Shown: positions 34,225 to 43,772, counted from the stretch's first letter. The stretch is DNA of 64,000 nucleotides from Sporosarcina sp. ANT_H38 (GCF_008369195.1 NZ_VOBC01000001.1:248001-312000); one strand, 5' to 3'. Made by a program: numbers and translations. Notes: a model not told the origin generated them from the sequence alone.

Positions 34225-35391
34225 TCATGAAAATAGAGCGAGTTTTTCAATCCGAGCAACTGCTTCTTTTAAGCGCTCTTCATTTTCCAATAGGCCTACA
34301 CGTACATACCCTTCACCATGCTTACCGAAAGCATGACCCGGTGCTACAGCAATGTCTGCTTTGTCCAACAGTAATTTTGTGAAAGATTCACTTGTATACC
34401 CTTCTGGAACGGGTAGCCAAGCGAAGAAAGACGCAGTAGGCGCGATGACATCCCAACCGATTTGTTTACATTCGGAAATTAAAACATTACGGCGGCTTTC
34501 GTAAAGTGAGACAAGCTCATCAACACAGTCCTGGCTTCCAGATAATGCCTCAACTGCTGCGCGCTGAATTGCTGGGAATATATCTATGAATAAATGGTCT
34601 TGTAATAAGCTGATTGCTTCAATGATACCTGCATTCCCGATGGCAAAACCAACTCGCCAACCTGCCATATTATACGTTTTTGATAATGTGTACAATTCAA
34701 TTCCAACATCTTTTGCACCTTCTGCTTGCAGGAAACTGACGGGTTTCACACCGTCAAAACCGATTCCACCGTAAGCAAAGTCATGCAGAATTGCAATATC
34801 ATTAGCTTTTGCCAAAGCAATCGTTTCTTCGAAAAATGGTAGCGTGGCTGTTGCGCTCGTTGGGTTATTTGGATAGTTTAAATACATTAATTTTGCTTGC
34901 TTTTTTTGTTCATCGGAGAGAGTAGAATAATCAGGTAAAAAATCATTATCTGCAAGTAATGGCATTAAATCATATTTAATATTCGCCAAGCTTATACTCG
35001 ATAAATAATCAGGATAGCCCGGATCCGGCAATAAGAGTAATTCGCCTTCGTTCATAATCGCAAGGGGTAATTCGACCAATCCAGGTTTTGTTCCAAATAG
35101 AATAGCCACTTCTGTTTTAGGGTCAATATGAACATCGTATTCTCGTTTATAAAAGTCAGCAACGGCCTGTTTTAATTCGGGGGTCCCTCTGAAAGGGGAG
35201 TATCCATGTGTTGCTGGATCTTCAACGGCCTCTTGAAGTGCTTTTACAATATGTGGAGGTGTCGGTTGATCGGGATTTCCTCGCCCCAAGTTTATAACAT
35301 CTCGTCCTTCAGAAAGTGCTTCTTGAACATTTCGAACAAGTGATGTGAAAAAGTGTGGGGGTAAGTTCTTGAGTCTATTGGATAGTGTCAT
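34225..35391 (-). CDS. mtnE: PLP-dependent aminotransferase, MtnE-like
   Basis: A 388-residue class I/II aminotransferase. The PLP lysine lies in TLSKTYNMAGWRVGF (about 230-245), NPDQPTPPH and YLNYPNNPTSA are conserved, and the C-terminal arginine is in GEGYVRVGLL. The protein strongly recalls B. subtilis MtnE (YkrV), the methionine salvage transaminase that turns 2-oxo-4-methylthiobutyrate into methionine. Divergence from the SAM-riboswitch-controlled methionine importer supports a methionine role. ATG at 35389-35391 has a modest AGAGAGG upstream. Other mtn genes are not in the window, so generic aminotransferase function cannot be excluded. Confidence 0.78.
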   Translation of the reverse strand: MTLSNRLKNLPPHFFTSLVRNVQEALSEGRDVINLGRGNPDQPTPPHIVKALQEAVEDPATHGYSPFRGTPELKQAVADFYKREYDVHIDPKTEVAILFGTKPGLVELPLAIMNEGELLLLPDPGYPDYLSSISLANIKYDLMPLLADNDFLPDYSTLSDEQKKQAKLMYLNYPNNPTSATATLPFFEETIALAKANDIAILHDFAYGGIGFDGVKPVSFLQAEGAKDVGIELYTLSKTYNMAGWRVGFAIGNAGIIEAISLLQDHLFIDIFPAIQRAAVEALSGSQDCVDELVSLYESRRNVLISECKQIGWDVIAPTASFFAWLPVPEGYTSESFTKLLLDKADIAVAPGHAFGKHGEGYVRVGLLENEERLKEAVARIEKLALFS

Positions 35392-35557
35392 GTAATAACC
35401 TCTCTTCTATGTACTCACATTCTTTATTTTATTGTCAGTATACATGGAATGAAATGAAAATGATAATAATTTTTATATGTCAGAACATATTATGTTGACA
35501 ATCTACTTGGGACATACTATTATAAAGTTTATCAATCAAAATAATTACATAATGGTA

Positions 35558-35666
35558 CTTATCAAGAGAGACTGAGGGATAGGCCCGATGACGTCCAGCA
35601 ACCCCTTGCGTAATGTAAGGAAGGTGCTAACTCCTACAGAGTGAACTTCATTCTGAAAGATGAGCT
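35558..35666 (+). promoter_or_regulatory. SAM-I riboswitch (S-box)
   Basis: Core S-box elements in order: ATCAAGAGAG, GAGGGATAGGCCCGATGA, CAGCAACCCCTTGC, AAGGAAGGTGCTAACTCC, and closing GAAAGATGAG that pairs with CTTATC. Senses S-adenosylmethionine and represses the downstream methionine importer. Confidence 0.95.
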
Positions 35667-35686
35667 GAAACCTTTTTATTTTTCGG

Positions 35687-35716
35687 TGCTTCTTTCATTT
35701 ATGAGAGAAGCATTTT
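35687..35716 (+). terminator. SAM-riboswitch terminator
   Basis: TGCTTCTTTC-ATTTAT-GAGAGAAGCA followed by TTTTTAT, 20 bases after the aptamer. Confidence 0.85.
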
Positions 35717-35772
35717 TATATGGTCAGACATCTGAGATTTCGTACTTCTATTTATAGAAAGAGGAGAATTGC

Positions 35773-36786
35773 ATGATTCAAATTCAAAACGTGTCAAAAG
35801 TATACAAAACAAAAGAAAGAATCGTGACTGGTGTTGATAATGTTTCACTAGACATTAACACGGGAGAAATTTTCGGAATCGTAGGTTACTCAGGTGCAGG
35901 GAAGAGTTCTCTTATCCGTTGTCTAAATTTGTTGGAAAAACCAACGAGCGGAACGATTTTAGTAGATGGATTAAATTTGATGAAGTTACGGGGTAATAAT
36001 CTCCGTCAGGCACGTTTGAAAATAGGAATGATTTTTCAACACTTTTATTTAATCAGCCAAAAGACTGTATATGAAAATATTGCATTTGCTTTACGGGCGG
36101 CAAAAACACCTACCAATAAAATTAGCAGCCGGGTAACGGACTTACTAGAAATGGTCGGCCTATCTGATAAACGGGATGTCTATCCTGCACAGTTGAGTGG
36201 TGGTCAGAAGCAGCGGGTAGGTATTGCCCGAGCACTAGCAAATAATCCTTCAGTATTACTGTGTGATGAGGCAACCTCTGCATTAGATCCGAATACGACG
36301 CTATCTATTTTAAGATTGTTGAAGAAAATCAATAAAGAATTGCAGATTACAATCGTTTTGATAACGCATGAGATGAATGTTGTTAAAGAAATCTGTGATC
36401 GTATGGCAATTATGCAAGACGGAAAAGTGATTGAAGAAGGTCAAGTATATGACATATTTTCAAATCCTCAAGAAGAATTGACGAAAGAATTTATCAGCAG
36501 TGTCGTGTCATTTGATGTGCCGACAATGATTTTGAGTAAGTGCACGGGTAGACTTGTCAAAGTCATGTTTAAAGGTGATGTTGCGGGCGAGGGAATAATC
36601 TCAGATACAGTGCAGCAATTTGCAATACAAGGTAATTTCCTACACGGCTCAATCGAATATATTCAAGAAAGACCTCTCGGTACTTTCTTGATGGAATTAA
36701 AAGGAGAGGATGACGAAATAGAAAAGGCAATTGCCTATATGTCATCACGAGCTGCTCAAGTGGAGGTAATTAACAATGGGAATTGA
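35773..36786 (+). CDS. metN: Methionine ABC transporter ATP-binding protein
   Basis: A 337-residue ATPase. Walker A GYSGAGKSS, signature LSGGQKQRVG, Walker B VLLCDEATSALDP and H-loop ITHEMNV. The C-terminal NIL domain (about 260-335: GRLVKVMFKGDVAGEGIISD ... GTFLMELKG) binds methionine and inhibits transport in this family. AGAGGAGA precedes the ATG. Followed with an 11-base overlap by the permease. First gene of metN-metP-metQ downstream of a SAM riboswitch. Confidence 0.94.
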   Translation: MIQIQNVSKVYKTKERIVTGVDNVSLDINTGEIFGIVGYSGAGKSSLIRCLNLLEKPTSGTILVDGLNLMKLRGNNLRQARLKIGMIFQHFYLISQKTVYENIAFALRAAKTPTNKISSRVTDLLEMVGLSDKRDVYPAQLSGGQKQRVGIARALANNPSVLLCDEATSALDPNTTLSILRLLKKINKELQITIVLITHEMNVVKEICDRMAIMQDGKVIEEGQVYDIFSNPQEELTKEFISSVVSFDVPTMILSKCTGRLVKVMFKGDVAGEGIISDTVQQFAIQGNFLHGSIEYIQERPLGTFLMELKGEDDEIEKAIAYMSSRAAQVEVINNGN

Positions 36787-37447
36787 TGGTCAACACATTA
36801 TGGAGTTAATGCCTGATATTACAAAAGCATTTGGAGAAACGCTGTATATGATAAGTATTTCTCTCGTTATCGCACTTGTTATTGGGCTTCCATTAGGAAT
36901 ATTACTATTCATTACCGATAAAGGATTATTTTTAGAAAATCGAGCATTGAACTCAGTTTTCGGTTTTATCGTCAATATGGTCCGTTCTGTTCCATTTATT
37001 ATTTTACTTGTCGCGTTAATCCCGTTGACTAAATTAATTGTAGGAACTCCGATAGGACCGGCTGCGGCTAGTGTTTCGCTATCTGTTGCATCCATTCCCT
37101 TTTTCGCAAGAATTGTGGAGACATCACTAAGAGAGATTGATAAAGGGGTCATAGAAGCTGCAATCGCTGTTGGTGCAACTCCGTGGATGATTATCAAAGA
37201 TGTACTATTGCCTGAAGCAAAGACAAGCATTATTCAAGGCGTGACACTTACAGTTATTAGTTTAGTTGCCTATTCAGCTATGGCTGGTGTTGTTGGTGGT
37301 GGGGGAATCGGAGATTTAGCAATTCGATTCGGTTACTACCGTTACGACAATACAATAATGGTAGTAACTGTGGTGATATTAATCGTATTAGTACAACTGA
37401 TTCAATTTGCGGGAGACCGTATTTCAAAAGTAATCGATAAAAGATGA
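36776..37447 (+). CDS. metP: Methionine ABC transporter permease
   Basis: A 223-residue membrane permease with five or six hydrophobic segments and the ABC-coupling loop EAAIAVGATPWMIIKDVLLPEA (about 124-145). Matches MetI/MetP of the MetNIQ system. ATG overlaps the end of metN; its own stop overlaps the neighbourhood of the metQ ribosome site. Confidence 0.93.
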   Translation: MGIDGQHIMELMPDITKAFGETLYMISISLVIALVIGLPLGILLFITDKGLFLENRALNSVFGFIVNMVRSVPFIILLVALIPLTKLIVGTPIGPAAASVSLSVASIPFFARIVETSLREIDKGVIEAAIAVGATPWMIIKDVLLPEAKTSIIQGVTLTVISLVAYSAMAGVVGGGGIGDLAIRFGYYRYDNTIMVVTVVILIVLVQLIQFAGDRISKVIDKR

Positions 37448-37461
37448 TGGGGAGAGAAAAA

Positions 37462-38277
37462 ATGATGAAAAAGTTTCTACTAGTTGTATTAGTACTCGTA
37501 CTTGGAACCGCACTTGCTGCTTGTGGTGGCAAAGAAAAAGCTACAGATGAGAAATCCTTGAAAATCGGTGCAACCGCTGGTCCATATAGTGATATGTTGA
37601 AAAAGGCAATTATTCCTGGACTTGAAGAAAAGGGATATAAAGTTGAACTAATTGAATTTAGCGATTATATCCAGCCGAATAACGCACTTGCAAGTGGCGA
37701 TATTGATGCAAACTTGTTCCAAAACACGACTTATTTAGAGAATGTCGTTAAAGAAACGAAAGCAGAATTATCACCACTGATTATCGTTCCGACAGCTCCA
37801 ATGGGCATTTACTCCAATAAATTCAAGACAATTGAAGATATTGAAGATGGTGCAAAGATTACTCTTCCAAACGATCCTGTAAATGGAGCCCGCGCACTAC
37901 TAGTGTTACAGGATGAAGGTCTTATTGAATTTGATCCGAATGCAGAAGTACTAAAGGTATCTGAAAAAGATGTAACAATGAATAAGAAGAACTTGGTGTT
38001 CCAGCCAATTGAAGCAGGTCAACTTCCACGTTCAGTTGATGGTACTGATTTAGCGGCAGTTCCTGGAAACTTTGCCTTAGCTGCAAGTATGAATTTATTA
38101 GATGCGCTAGTACTAGAGGACATGCTTGATATATACAGAAACGTGGTTGCAGTAAAAACGGAAAACATTGATAAGCAATTTGCAAAAGATATTATTGAAA
38201 TAGTTGAATCAGCAGAATTTGAAAAAATGATTGATTCGGATTTTGAAGGCTTTGGCAAACCTGAATGGATGAAATAA
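37462..38277 (+). CDS. metQ: Methionine-binding lipoprotein
   Basis: A 271-residue NlpA/MetQ-family lipoprotein: signal peptide with lipobox LAACGG near residue 19, then KIGATAGPYSDML, FSDYIQPNNALASGDIDANLFQNTTYLE and the methionine-pocket segments PNDPVNGARAL and VPGNFALAA. The ATG at 37462 has GGGGAGAG at suitable spacing; the frame is open six codons upstream. Completes the metNPQ operon and is followed by a terminator. Confidence 0.94.
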   Translation: MMKKFLLVVLVLVLGTALAACGGKEKATDEKSLKIGATAGPYSDMLKKAIIPGLEEKGYKVELIEFSDYIQPNNALASGDIDANLFQNTTYLENVVKETKAELSPLIIVPTAPMGIYSNKFKTIEDIEDGAKITLPNDPVNGARALLVLQDEGLIEFDPNAEVLKVSEKDVTMNKKNLVFQPIEAGQLPRSVDGTDLAAVPGNFALAASMNLLDALVLEDMLDIYRNVVAVKTENIDKQFAKDIIEIVESAEFEKMIDSDFEGFGKPEWMK

Positions 38278-38322
38278 AATTTTATAAGTAAGTCAGTTGT
38301 TCATCATATATAGCAACTGCAA

Positions 38323-38360
38323 AAAGCTGACGAGACCATTACGGTTTCGTCAGCTTTATT
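38323..38360. terminator. Bidirectional terminator between metQ and pepF
   Basis: AAAGCTGACGAGACC-ATTAC-GGTTTCGTCAGCTTT with one mismatch, in a convergent gap. Confidence 0.87.
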
Positions 38361-38365
38361 TGTCC

Positions 38366-40198
38366 TTATCGTGAAACGTTTGCCGTTTCGTTTGCTTCAA
38401 TTTCTTCTGTCAACACAACTAGCTGATCAATCAAATTACCGATGTAAGCAATTGTGTCACGCAATGGTTTGTCTGTAGTGATATCAACACCCGCCATTTT
38501 TGAAAGTTCAGCAGGAGATTTTGTTCCGCCAGCTTTCAAAACTTCCAACCATTCATCGACAGCAGGCTGACCTTCATCTAGGACACGTTTTGATACCTGA
38601 GTGGAGATAGTGAGTCCTGCACTGTATGTGTATGGATACAAGCCCATATAGTAGTGAGGCTGGCGCATCCATGTAAGCTCAGCACCTTCATTAATCTCGA
38701 CATCTTCTCCCCAGAACTCTTCAAGAACGCCGCGTTTCAAGTTGTTCAATACACCGGCATTGACACTTCCACCTGCGTCAATTCTTTCGTAGACTTTGCG
38801 CTGGTAGGCAGCTTCTAGTAAGTGCGTTACGAAGTTATGATAGTACGTACGAGCCACGATGGATGAAATGACCCAGCGTTTGAATTTTGGGTCATCCGAG
38901 TTTGAAAGCAAGTGGTTAGCCACGAGCATTTCATTCATCGTTGAAGGTGCTTCAATGAAGTATAGAGAAGGGCGTGCATTGAATACGTTTTGCTCTCGGT
39001 TTGCATTGTAGAAATGACCCGCATGGCCTAATTCATGAGCCAACACAAATACATCTTCCATGCTGCCTGTCCATGAAATAAGGATATAGGGATGGTTTCC
39101 ATAAGGGCTAGAGCAGAATGCACCTGTAGATTTCCCTTTGTTCTGAGCGAAATCTATCCATCTTTCTTTATATGACCGATCTACCATATTCATGTAATCG
39201 TCACCCATAATAGCAAGGGCATCATCAATATATTTCTTAGATTCATCTACCGTGATTTTCGGTTCATAAGTTGGGTCAAGAGGGATTTTCAAATCGGCAA
39301 ATGTCATTTTATCAAGTCCATGTACTTTTTGCAGAAGTTTCGCGTATTTACGCATATGGGGCGCAAGTTCTTTTGTGATCAAATCAATTTGACGGTCATA
39401 CATAGATTTCTCGACTTCTTGATTGAACAATAAGTAATCAAAAATCGTGTCGTAACCGCGTAGATCAGCAGTTGTTTTTTCAGTTTGCAGATGCATGTCG
39501 TACGTTTTTGCAGTCGTATGCTGATAGTCTTTTAATTTTGAAGAAAATGCATCAAATGCAGCGCGACGCTTGTCCGTATCCGCTTCCGATTCCCAATCGC
39601 CTTCAAAAGACACATAGCTTAACGGATATTTTTTGCCGTCGACTTCAAAATCATCAAATGCCATGTCAACCATTTTTGTCGTGTTATACAAGCCGTAAGG
39701 ACCGCTGAATGTAGATGAGAATGCTGCTAATGTCTTTTCAACTTCGGGATGCAGTTGATGATCTTTTTTGCGAATCAATTTCTCTAAGTAATTTTTGAAT
39801 TCATCAGATTGTTGCATTGCATCTTCCAAAACATCTACGGGTAACTCAGAAAGTTCACTGTTGACGAATGAAAGCTTGCTGTTTATTTTTGCGGCAGTTG
39901 AACCAAACTTGCTTGAACGCATTTGTGCTTCGTCATCCGTTTGGTCTGTACTTGATGACAAACTCGTATACGTGCCTACAGGAACAATTTTTTCATAAAT
40001 AGCCGCATAGCCATCTAATGCTTCAATTATAGATTGAGCATCTTTAATGTTACCATTGAATTTTTCAGCATATGCATCGACTTCATTTTCTAATTCTATT
40101 ACTGCGGCATTGTACGCGTCCTCAGTTGTGAATAGGTCTTGCAGATTCCATGTTTCTTCAGTCTTTACTTCTGAACGCAGCGGTAAACTTTTGACCAA
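38366..40198 (-). CDS. pepF: Oligoendopeptidase F (M3 zinc metallopeptidase)
   Basis: A 610-residue M3B peptidase. The zinc motif HELGHAGHF lies at about 390 and the third ligand Glu within the following EAPSTMNEMLVANHLL segment. Cytosolic enzyme that trims short oligopeptides; B. subtilis YjbG/PepF is the reference. TTG at 40196-40198 follows GGGAG at about nine bases. Monocistronic. Confidence 0.93.
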   Translation of the reverse strand: MVKSLPLRSEVKTEETWNLQDLFTTEDAYNAAVIELENEVDAYAEKFNGNIKDAQSIIEALDGYAAIYEKIVPVGTYTSLSSSTDQTDDEAQMRSSKFGSTAAKINSKLSFVNSELSELPVDVLEDAMQQSDEFKNYLEKLIRKKDHQLHPEVEKTLAAFSSTFSGPYGLYNTTKMVDMAFDDFEVDGKKYPLSYVSFEGDWESEADTDKRRAAFDAFSSKLKDYQHTTAKTYDMHLQTEKTTADLRGYDTIFDYLLFNQEVEKSMYDRQIDLITKELAPHMRKYAKLLQKVHGLDKMTFADLKIPLDPTYEPKITVDESKKYIDDALAIMGDDYMNMVDRSYKERWIDFAQNKGKSTGAFCSSPYGNHPYILISWTGSMEDVFVLAHELGHAGHFYNANREQNVFNARPSLYFIEAPSTMNEMLVANHLLSNSDDPKFKRWVISSIVARTYYHNFVTHLLEAAYQRKVYERIDAGGSVNAGVLNNLKRGVLEEFWGEDVEINEGAELTWMRQPHYYMGLYPYTYSAGLTISTQVSKRVLDEGQPAVDEWLEVLKAGGTKSPAELSKMAGVDITTDKPLRDTIAYIGNLIDQLVVLTEEIEANETANVSR

Positions 40199-40464
40199 TC
40201 TAATCTCTCCCTTTTATTACGGATGTCGAACTAAATAATAGTATATAGTAGAATGGATACTATTTGCAAGTTTCAGATAACGTTGGTGTGAAAGGAGTTG
40301 AAGGCGATTTTTTAAGACTTCTTCCAAAACAGAGCATTTATAGGTTGACCGTATCGTCAAATGACACCACATACTCAGCACACAGTAATTCAACCTCATA
40401 AATTAATCGCAAATTATACTAGATAAGTTCGGCGGGTTATTTCACATATTGATTTAGCTATTAA

Positions 40465-40730
40465 CACACCTGTTGATTAACAATTTTTTGCATAATGCAC
40501 TGGTGAGAAAGGCTTGAAAAACTCCATTTTCACTGGACCATTTCCGGTCCGCTGACGGCGAAATATTCACGACAAATTTAAGGAGGAATTGTAGTTCATT
40601 CCTCCTTGGTCATCCTGTTGCGAATAGTTGCCTGGTCGCATTCCTACACATCTAGACTTCTCGGTAATAGTAAAGAGGTCGTTCTATCTAAAGCAACCCA
40701 AAGGCAACTGCACACGTAGCGCCTAGTGTT
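40465..40730 (+). mobile_element. Dispersed hairpin-module element, copy F (shortened)
   Basis: Starts CACACCTGTTGATTAACA, has the left block, the hairpin AAGGAGGAATTGTAGTTCATTCCTCCTT (about 40580-40607), the junction GCGAATAGTTGCCTGGTCGC, then jumps to the right block (GACTTCTCGGTAATAG ... AAGGCAACTGCACACGTAGCGCC). The AGCCGCCAAA module is deleted and the right terminal repeat is replaced by CTAGTGTTTGATTAA, a sequence that recurs at about 46890. Confidence 0.7.
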
Positions 40731-40832
40731 TGATTAACTCAATTACTGTTCAATTTTGGTTATTTAAAATGATGGATGACAAACTAAGACAATACAATAT
40801 AATTCAATGGGTTATTCGGAGGTCTGCTTTCG

Positions 40833-41018
40833 GTGGATCTTTTATTTTTGGATACATTAAACGTGGAGTTTGGATGGATTAACACTGATTCAATCGGAGC
40901 GTTCTAAGCTGTGTTAATTGCGGTAGTTCCATTTTCACTTCTTGTGTATGGCATGTATATAAATACTTATGCGCTGACTGAAAAAGCAAAGAATCCATTT
41001 TTAAACGAACAAATTTTT
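40833..41018 (+). pseudogene. Broken small membrane protein gene
   Basis: GTG at 40833, preceded by CGGAGGT, opens DLLFLDTLNVEFGWINTDSIGAF, then an in-frame TAA at 40905-40907; the same frame continues AVLIAVVPFSLLVYGMYINTYALTEKAKNPFLNEQ and then runs into the 3' end of the catalase gene on the other strand. One nonsense change and a lost 3' end make this a likely pseudogene of a small membrane protein. Family not recognised. Confidence 0.5.
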
Positions 41019-41019
41019 G

Positions 41020-41913
41020 TTACATATCTGACAACAACCGCCTTGCAATTTGCTCATATTCATCTCTACCGATACCGGGTGCAAACTCTTCAGGAATATC
41101 TTCAAAATCAGGAATTGTATAACCTTTTGGCATACCTTCTTTTACAATAAGCATTTCACCACTACTTGGATTGGTCCCTTTCCATATCTGGCGTATGTCT
41201 TTATATTCTCCGGTATCATTCCAAGTAAATAACACATTACCGTATCCTAGATCTTCATATTTTCTTGCAGTATCAAAGACACGATTATCTAAATTAGGTA
41301 TTGGTAGCATTTTTGTTAAATCAGTGCCAGTGGCCATTTCTATCGCTTTTGCATAGGCAAGTATATGTGTACCTCCCCGAACAAGTAAATAACCAATCAT
41401 TTCCCTTGCCGTGGGATGGTCAGTCATTTCATATACTCGCATTTTATGCGTCCTTGCTCCGCATTCAAGAAAGAAGTTATGCAATAGGTCAAGTACTAGG
41501 TTTCCGCTGGAAAACACATAGTCTCCTCGCCATGGATTGCCCATGGAGTCTCCAGGCATCGATGTTTGCGCTGTTGCTATGAAGGCATACGTATTCCGTT
41601 TGTTTATAGCGTCTTGTAAAGGTGTTAAGTTAGGATCTGCTGTAAAAGAAGAACCTTTGCCCACTATATTTATCGTGTTAGAAACCAGTTCTACGTGGCC
41701 GAACTCCTCAGCAGTAATACTTGCAACTAAATCATAGAAGGGTTTGAGCTTGCCTTTCTGCCTAAAATTAAATGATTGGTACATATAGTTATTAAGTGTA
41801 GACATTTCTCCAAACTTTCCACCCAACAGTTCCTGAACCGCAGAAGCTGCATTAGCATCCCCGTATTCTGGGATTGGAAGATCAATTGGTAATTTATTTA
41901 CACGTTTGATCAA
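41020..41913 (-). CDS. Manganese (non-haem) catalase
   Basis: A 297-residue dimanganese catalase. Ferritin-like helices carry metal ligands: Glu in GGKFGEMSTLNNYMYQ (about 35), AEEFGHVELVSNTI (Glu and His, about 70), HNFFLECGARTHKMRVYEM (about 155) and GGTHILAYAKA (about 187). Resembles YdbD/YjqC-type catalases; longer than spore CotJC. TTG at 41911-41913 is preferred because GGGAG precedes it by eight bases; a GTG nine bases upstream overlaps that site. Downstream partner of a YuzF-like gene, 33 bases away. Confidence 0.88.
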   Translation of the reverse strand: MIKRVNKLPIDLPIPEYGDANAASAVQELLGGKFGEMSTLNNYMYQSFNFRQKGKLKPFYDLVASITAEEFGHVELVSNTINIVGKGSSFTADPNLTPLQDAINKRNTYAFIATAQTSMPGDSMGNPWRGDYVFSSGNLVLDLLHNFFLECGARTHKMRVYEMTDHPTAREMIGYLLVRGGTHILAYAKAIEMATGTDLTKMLPIPNLDNRVFDTARKYEDLGYGNVLFTWNDTGEYKDIRQIWKGTNPSSGEMLIVKEGMPKGYTIPDFEDIPEEFAPGIGRDEYEQIARRLLSDM

Positions 41914-41946
41914 TTGATTCACTCCCTACAATTGAATTTTGGGAAA

Positions 41947-42168
41947 TCATGAAAGTGTAACCCATATGATTTCCTGTATTCGAACGTAAAATGGCGTGTT
42001 ACTCACTTCAATTACAACATGATCAGGCATGACTGTTAGTAGTGAACCTTGTATTGGATTTTTCGTCGTTTGAATAACAACATTTTTTAACCTGAAGCTT
42101 AGTAAGGTTTGATAGAAGTAGGGGTCAAATACACTTACCATTTTGACTTCTGATTGTTCTCCGTTCAT
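41947..42168 (-). CDS. yuzF: YuzF-family (DUF2642) small protein
   Basis: A 73-residue protein: acidic start (MNGEQSEVKMVSVFDPYFYQTLLSF) followed by a small beta domain (VVIQTTKNPIQGSLLTVMPDHVVIEVSNTPFYVRIQEIIWV) like the DUF2642/YuzF family of spore formers. The ATG at 42166-42168 follows AAAGGTGGGA. It precedes the manganese catalase gene and is probably co-transcribed; a spore or stress link is inference. Confidence 0.62.
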   Translation of the reverse strand: MNGEQSEVKMVSVFDPYFYQTLLSFRLKNVVIQTTKNPIQGSLLTVMPDHVVIEVSNTPFYVRIQEIIWVTLS

Positions 42169-42260
42169 GCTTTTCCCACCTTTCTTCAGAATCCACCTAG
42201 TGTATGGGAGAAAGCGAAACTTTATGAATGCGAGAATCTGCATGCATCACTATTAATAAA

Positions 42261-42900
42261 TTTAAAGTACATGTCTCTTGATTAACCATATATTTGCATA
42301 AAATACTGGTGAATAAATAGTGCTTGGGAAAATCTATTTTTACTGGATCATTTTCGGACCGCTTTCAGCTAACTATTCATGACAAATTCAAGAGGGAATT
42401 GCAATTTATTCCTCCCCAGAGGGGTCCTATTGTGGCTAGAAGTGACGAAGTCACTTCTAGCCACACTTTTTTCAGTAATACAGTTGCGAATAGTTGCCTG
42501 TCACGTTCCTTGCTTATTTTTAGCAAAGAACATGGAATGCCCTATAGAAATTAACACTTCTTTAAAATAAATAAGAAAAAACCATAGAGAAAGCATCTGC
42601 CGCCAAAATTGCATCTTTGGCGGCTTTTCTCCAGGTAAGAAGCCAGCTATTCTTTCGTTCCAAAAATCTTAAGTACTCTGTGTACTTAAGATTTTGGAGC
42701 GTGACGGATGAAGGACAACCATACGATTACCGAAAAAAGTGTGTAGGGATGTGACAAAGTCACATCCCTACACACCCAGACATCTCAGTAATCGTACTAG
42801 AAGTCATTCAATCCAAGCGATCCAAAAGCGCAAGTGGCCAGGGGGATGATTAAGTTATTTACTGGTTACCTTTGGCTAATCAACAGACGTGTTTAAAGTA
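42261..42900 (+). mobile_element. Dispersed hairpin-module element, copy G, with perfect 9-bp target duplication
   Basis: Element 42270-42891 bounded by CATGTCTCTTGATTAACCA and TGGCTAATCAACAGACGTG, with TTTAAAGTA on both sides (42261-42269, 42892-42900). Modules: left block; GAGGGAATTGCAATTTATTCCTCC (about 42392); GTGGCTAGAAGTGAC-GAA-GTCACTTCTAGCCAC with T run (42434-42471); AGCCGCCAAA/TTTGGCGGCT (42598-42629); GTGTAGGGATGTGAC/GTCACATCCCTACAC (42740-42773) nested in TACGATTACCGA/TCAGTAATCGTA; right block. The second and third modules are in the opposite order to copies B and C. Confidence 0.92.
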
Positions 42901-42994
42901 GAAAGTAGCAACGTAATTTCTTCATTAGATAGTTGTACAGGGCAGTCCCTCCGAATAAGATGCATAGACATCATTTAAAAGGAGGGCCATATCT

Positions 42995-43621
42995 ATGGAT
43001 TCAATATTTATCTATATCATTTTAGGTGTATCCTTAGCTGCACCAATTGGACCTGTAAAGACCGTCCTATTAAACACGGGTATTAAAAATGGTTTTTTTC
43101 ATGCCTGGTTTTTTAGTCTAGGAGCTTTAGCAACCGACATTATGTATATGTTCATGGTTTATTTTGGAATTGGACAATTTATTGATTCGCCTTTACTAAA
43201 AACAATCCTCTGGTCTTTCGGTTGTTTTGTTCTTTTGTATACGGGTATAGAAAATTTACTTTCACTAAATAAAATTGAAATGAACTTAAAAAACGGGAAA
43301 AGAGACCGACTTAGAAAGTCAATTTTATCTGGCTTTTTCATGTCATTGTTTAATCCACTTACCATCCTTTTTTGGATTGGGATATATGGTTCTATCCTTG
43401 CGAAAACAGCTGGAGTCTCTACAGGCTATCAAATCATCTTAAATAGTATTGCTATATTACTTGGAATTATGTTAGTAGATTTTGTAATGGCCTTTCTATC
43501 CAGTGGAGCTCGTAAACTATTGTCCAACAAACTTTTAAAAATGGTCACCATTATTTCAACCATTTCTATGATTGGATTTGGAATCTACTTTGGCATTCAG
43601 GCATTTCAAGCACTATTTTAA
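42995..43621 (+). CDS. LysE/RhtB-family amino acid exporter
   Basis: A 208-residue membrane protein with six hydrophobic segments. The N-terminal LysE signature IILGVSLAAPIGPVKTVLLNTGIKNGFFHAWFFSLGALATDI and the second half SGFFMSLFNPLTILFWIGIYG are typical. Exports amino acids or related metabolites; substrate unknown. AAAAGGAGG precedes the ATG. Stands alone about 100 bases after repeat copy G. Confidence 0.87.
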   Translation: MDSIFIYIILGVSLAAPIGPVKTVLLNTGIKNGFFHAWFFSLGALATDIMYMFMVYFGIGQFIDSPLLKTILWSFGCFVLLYTGIENLLSLNKIEMNLKNGKRDRLRKSILSGFFMSLFNPLTILFWIGIYGSILAKTAGVSTGYQIILNSIAILLGIMLVDFVMAFLSSGARKLLSNKLLKMVTIISTISMIGFGIYFGIQAFQALF

Positions 43622-43772
43622 TAAGCTATCCAAAGGGCTCATAAGTATGTCTTAACATTTTACATAAGTACTGTTTTTAAAACACTGAAAATAAACATGT
43701 AACGCATAAAATGAACACACAGGGAAATCATACCTTTATTAGTCAAAAAACAAGATTAGTCGAGGTGTGGTA

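Noticed and set aside
40217..40399. 60-codon minus-strand frame upstream of pepF
   Set aside because: Lies in the pepF promoter region, no ribosome site, no recognisable product.
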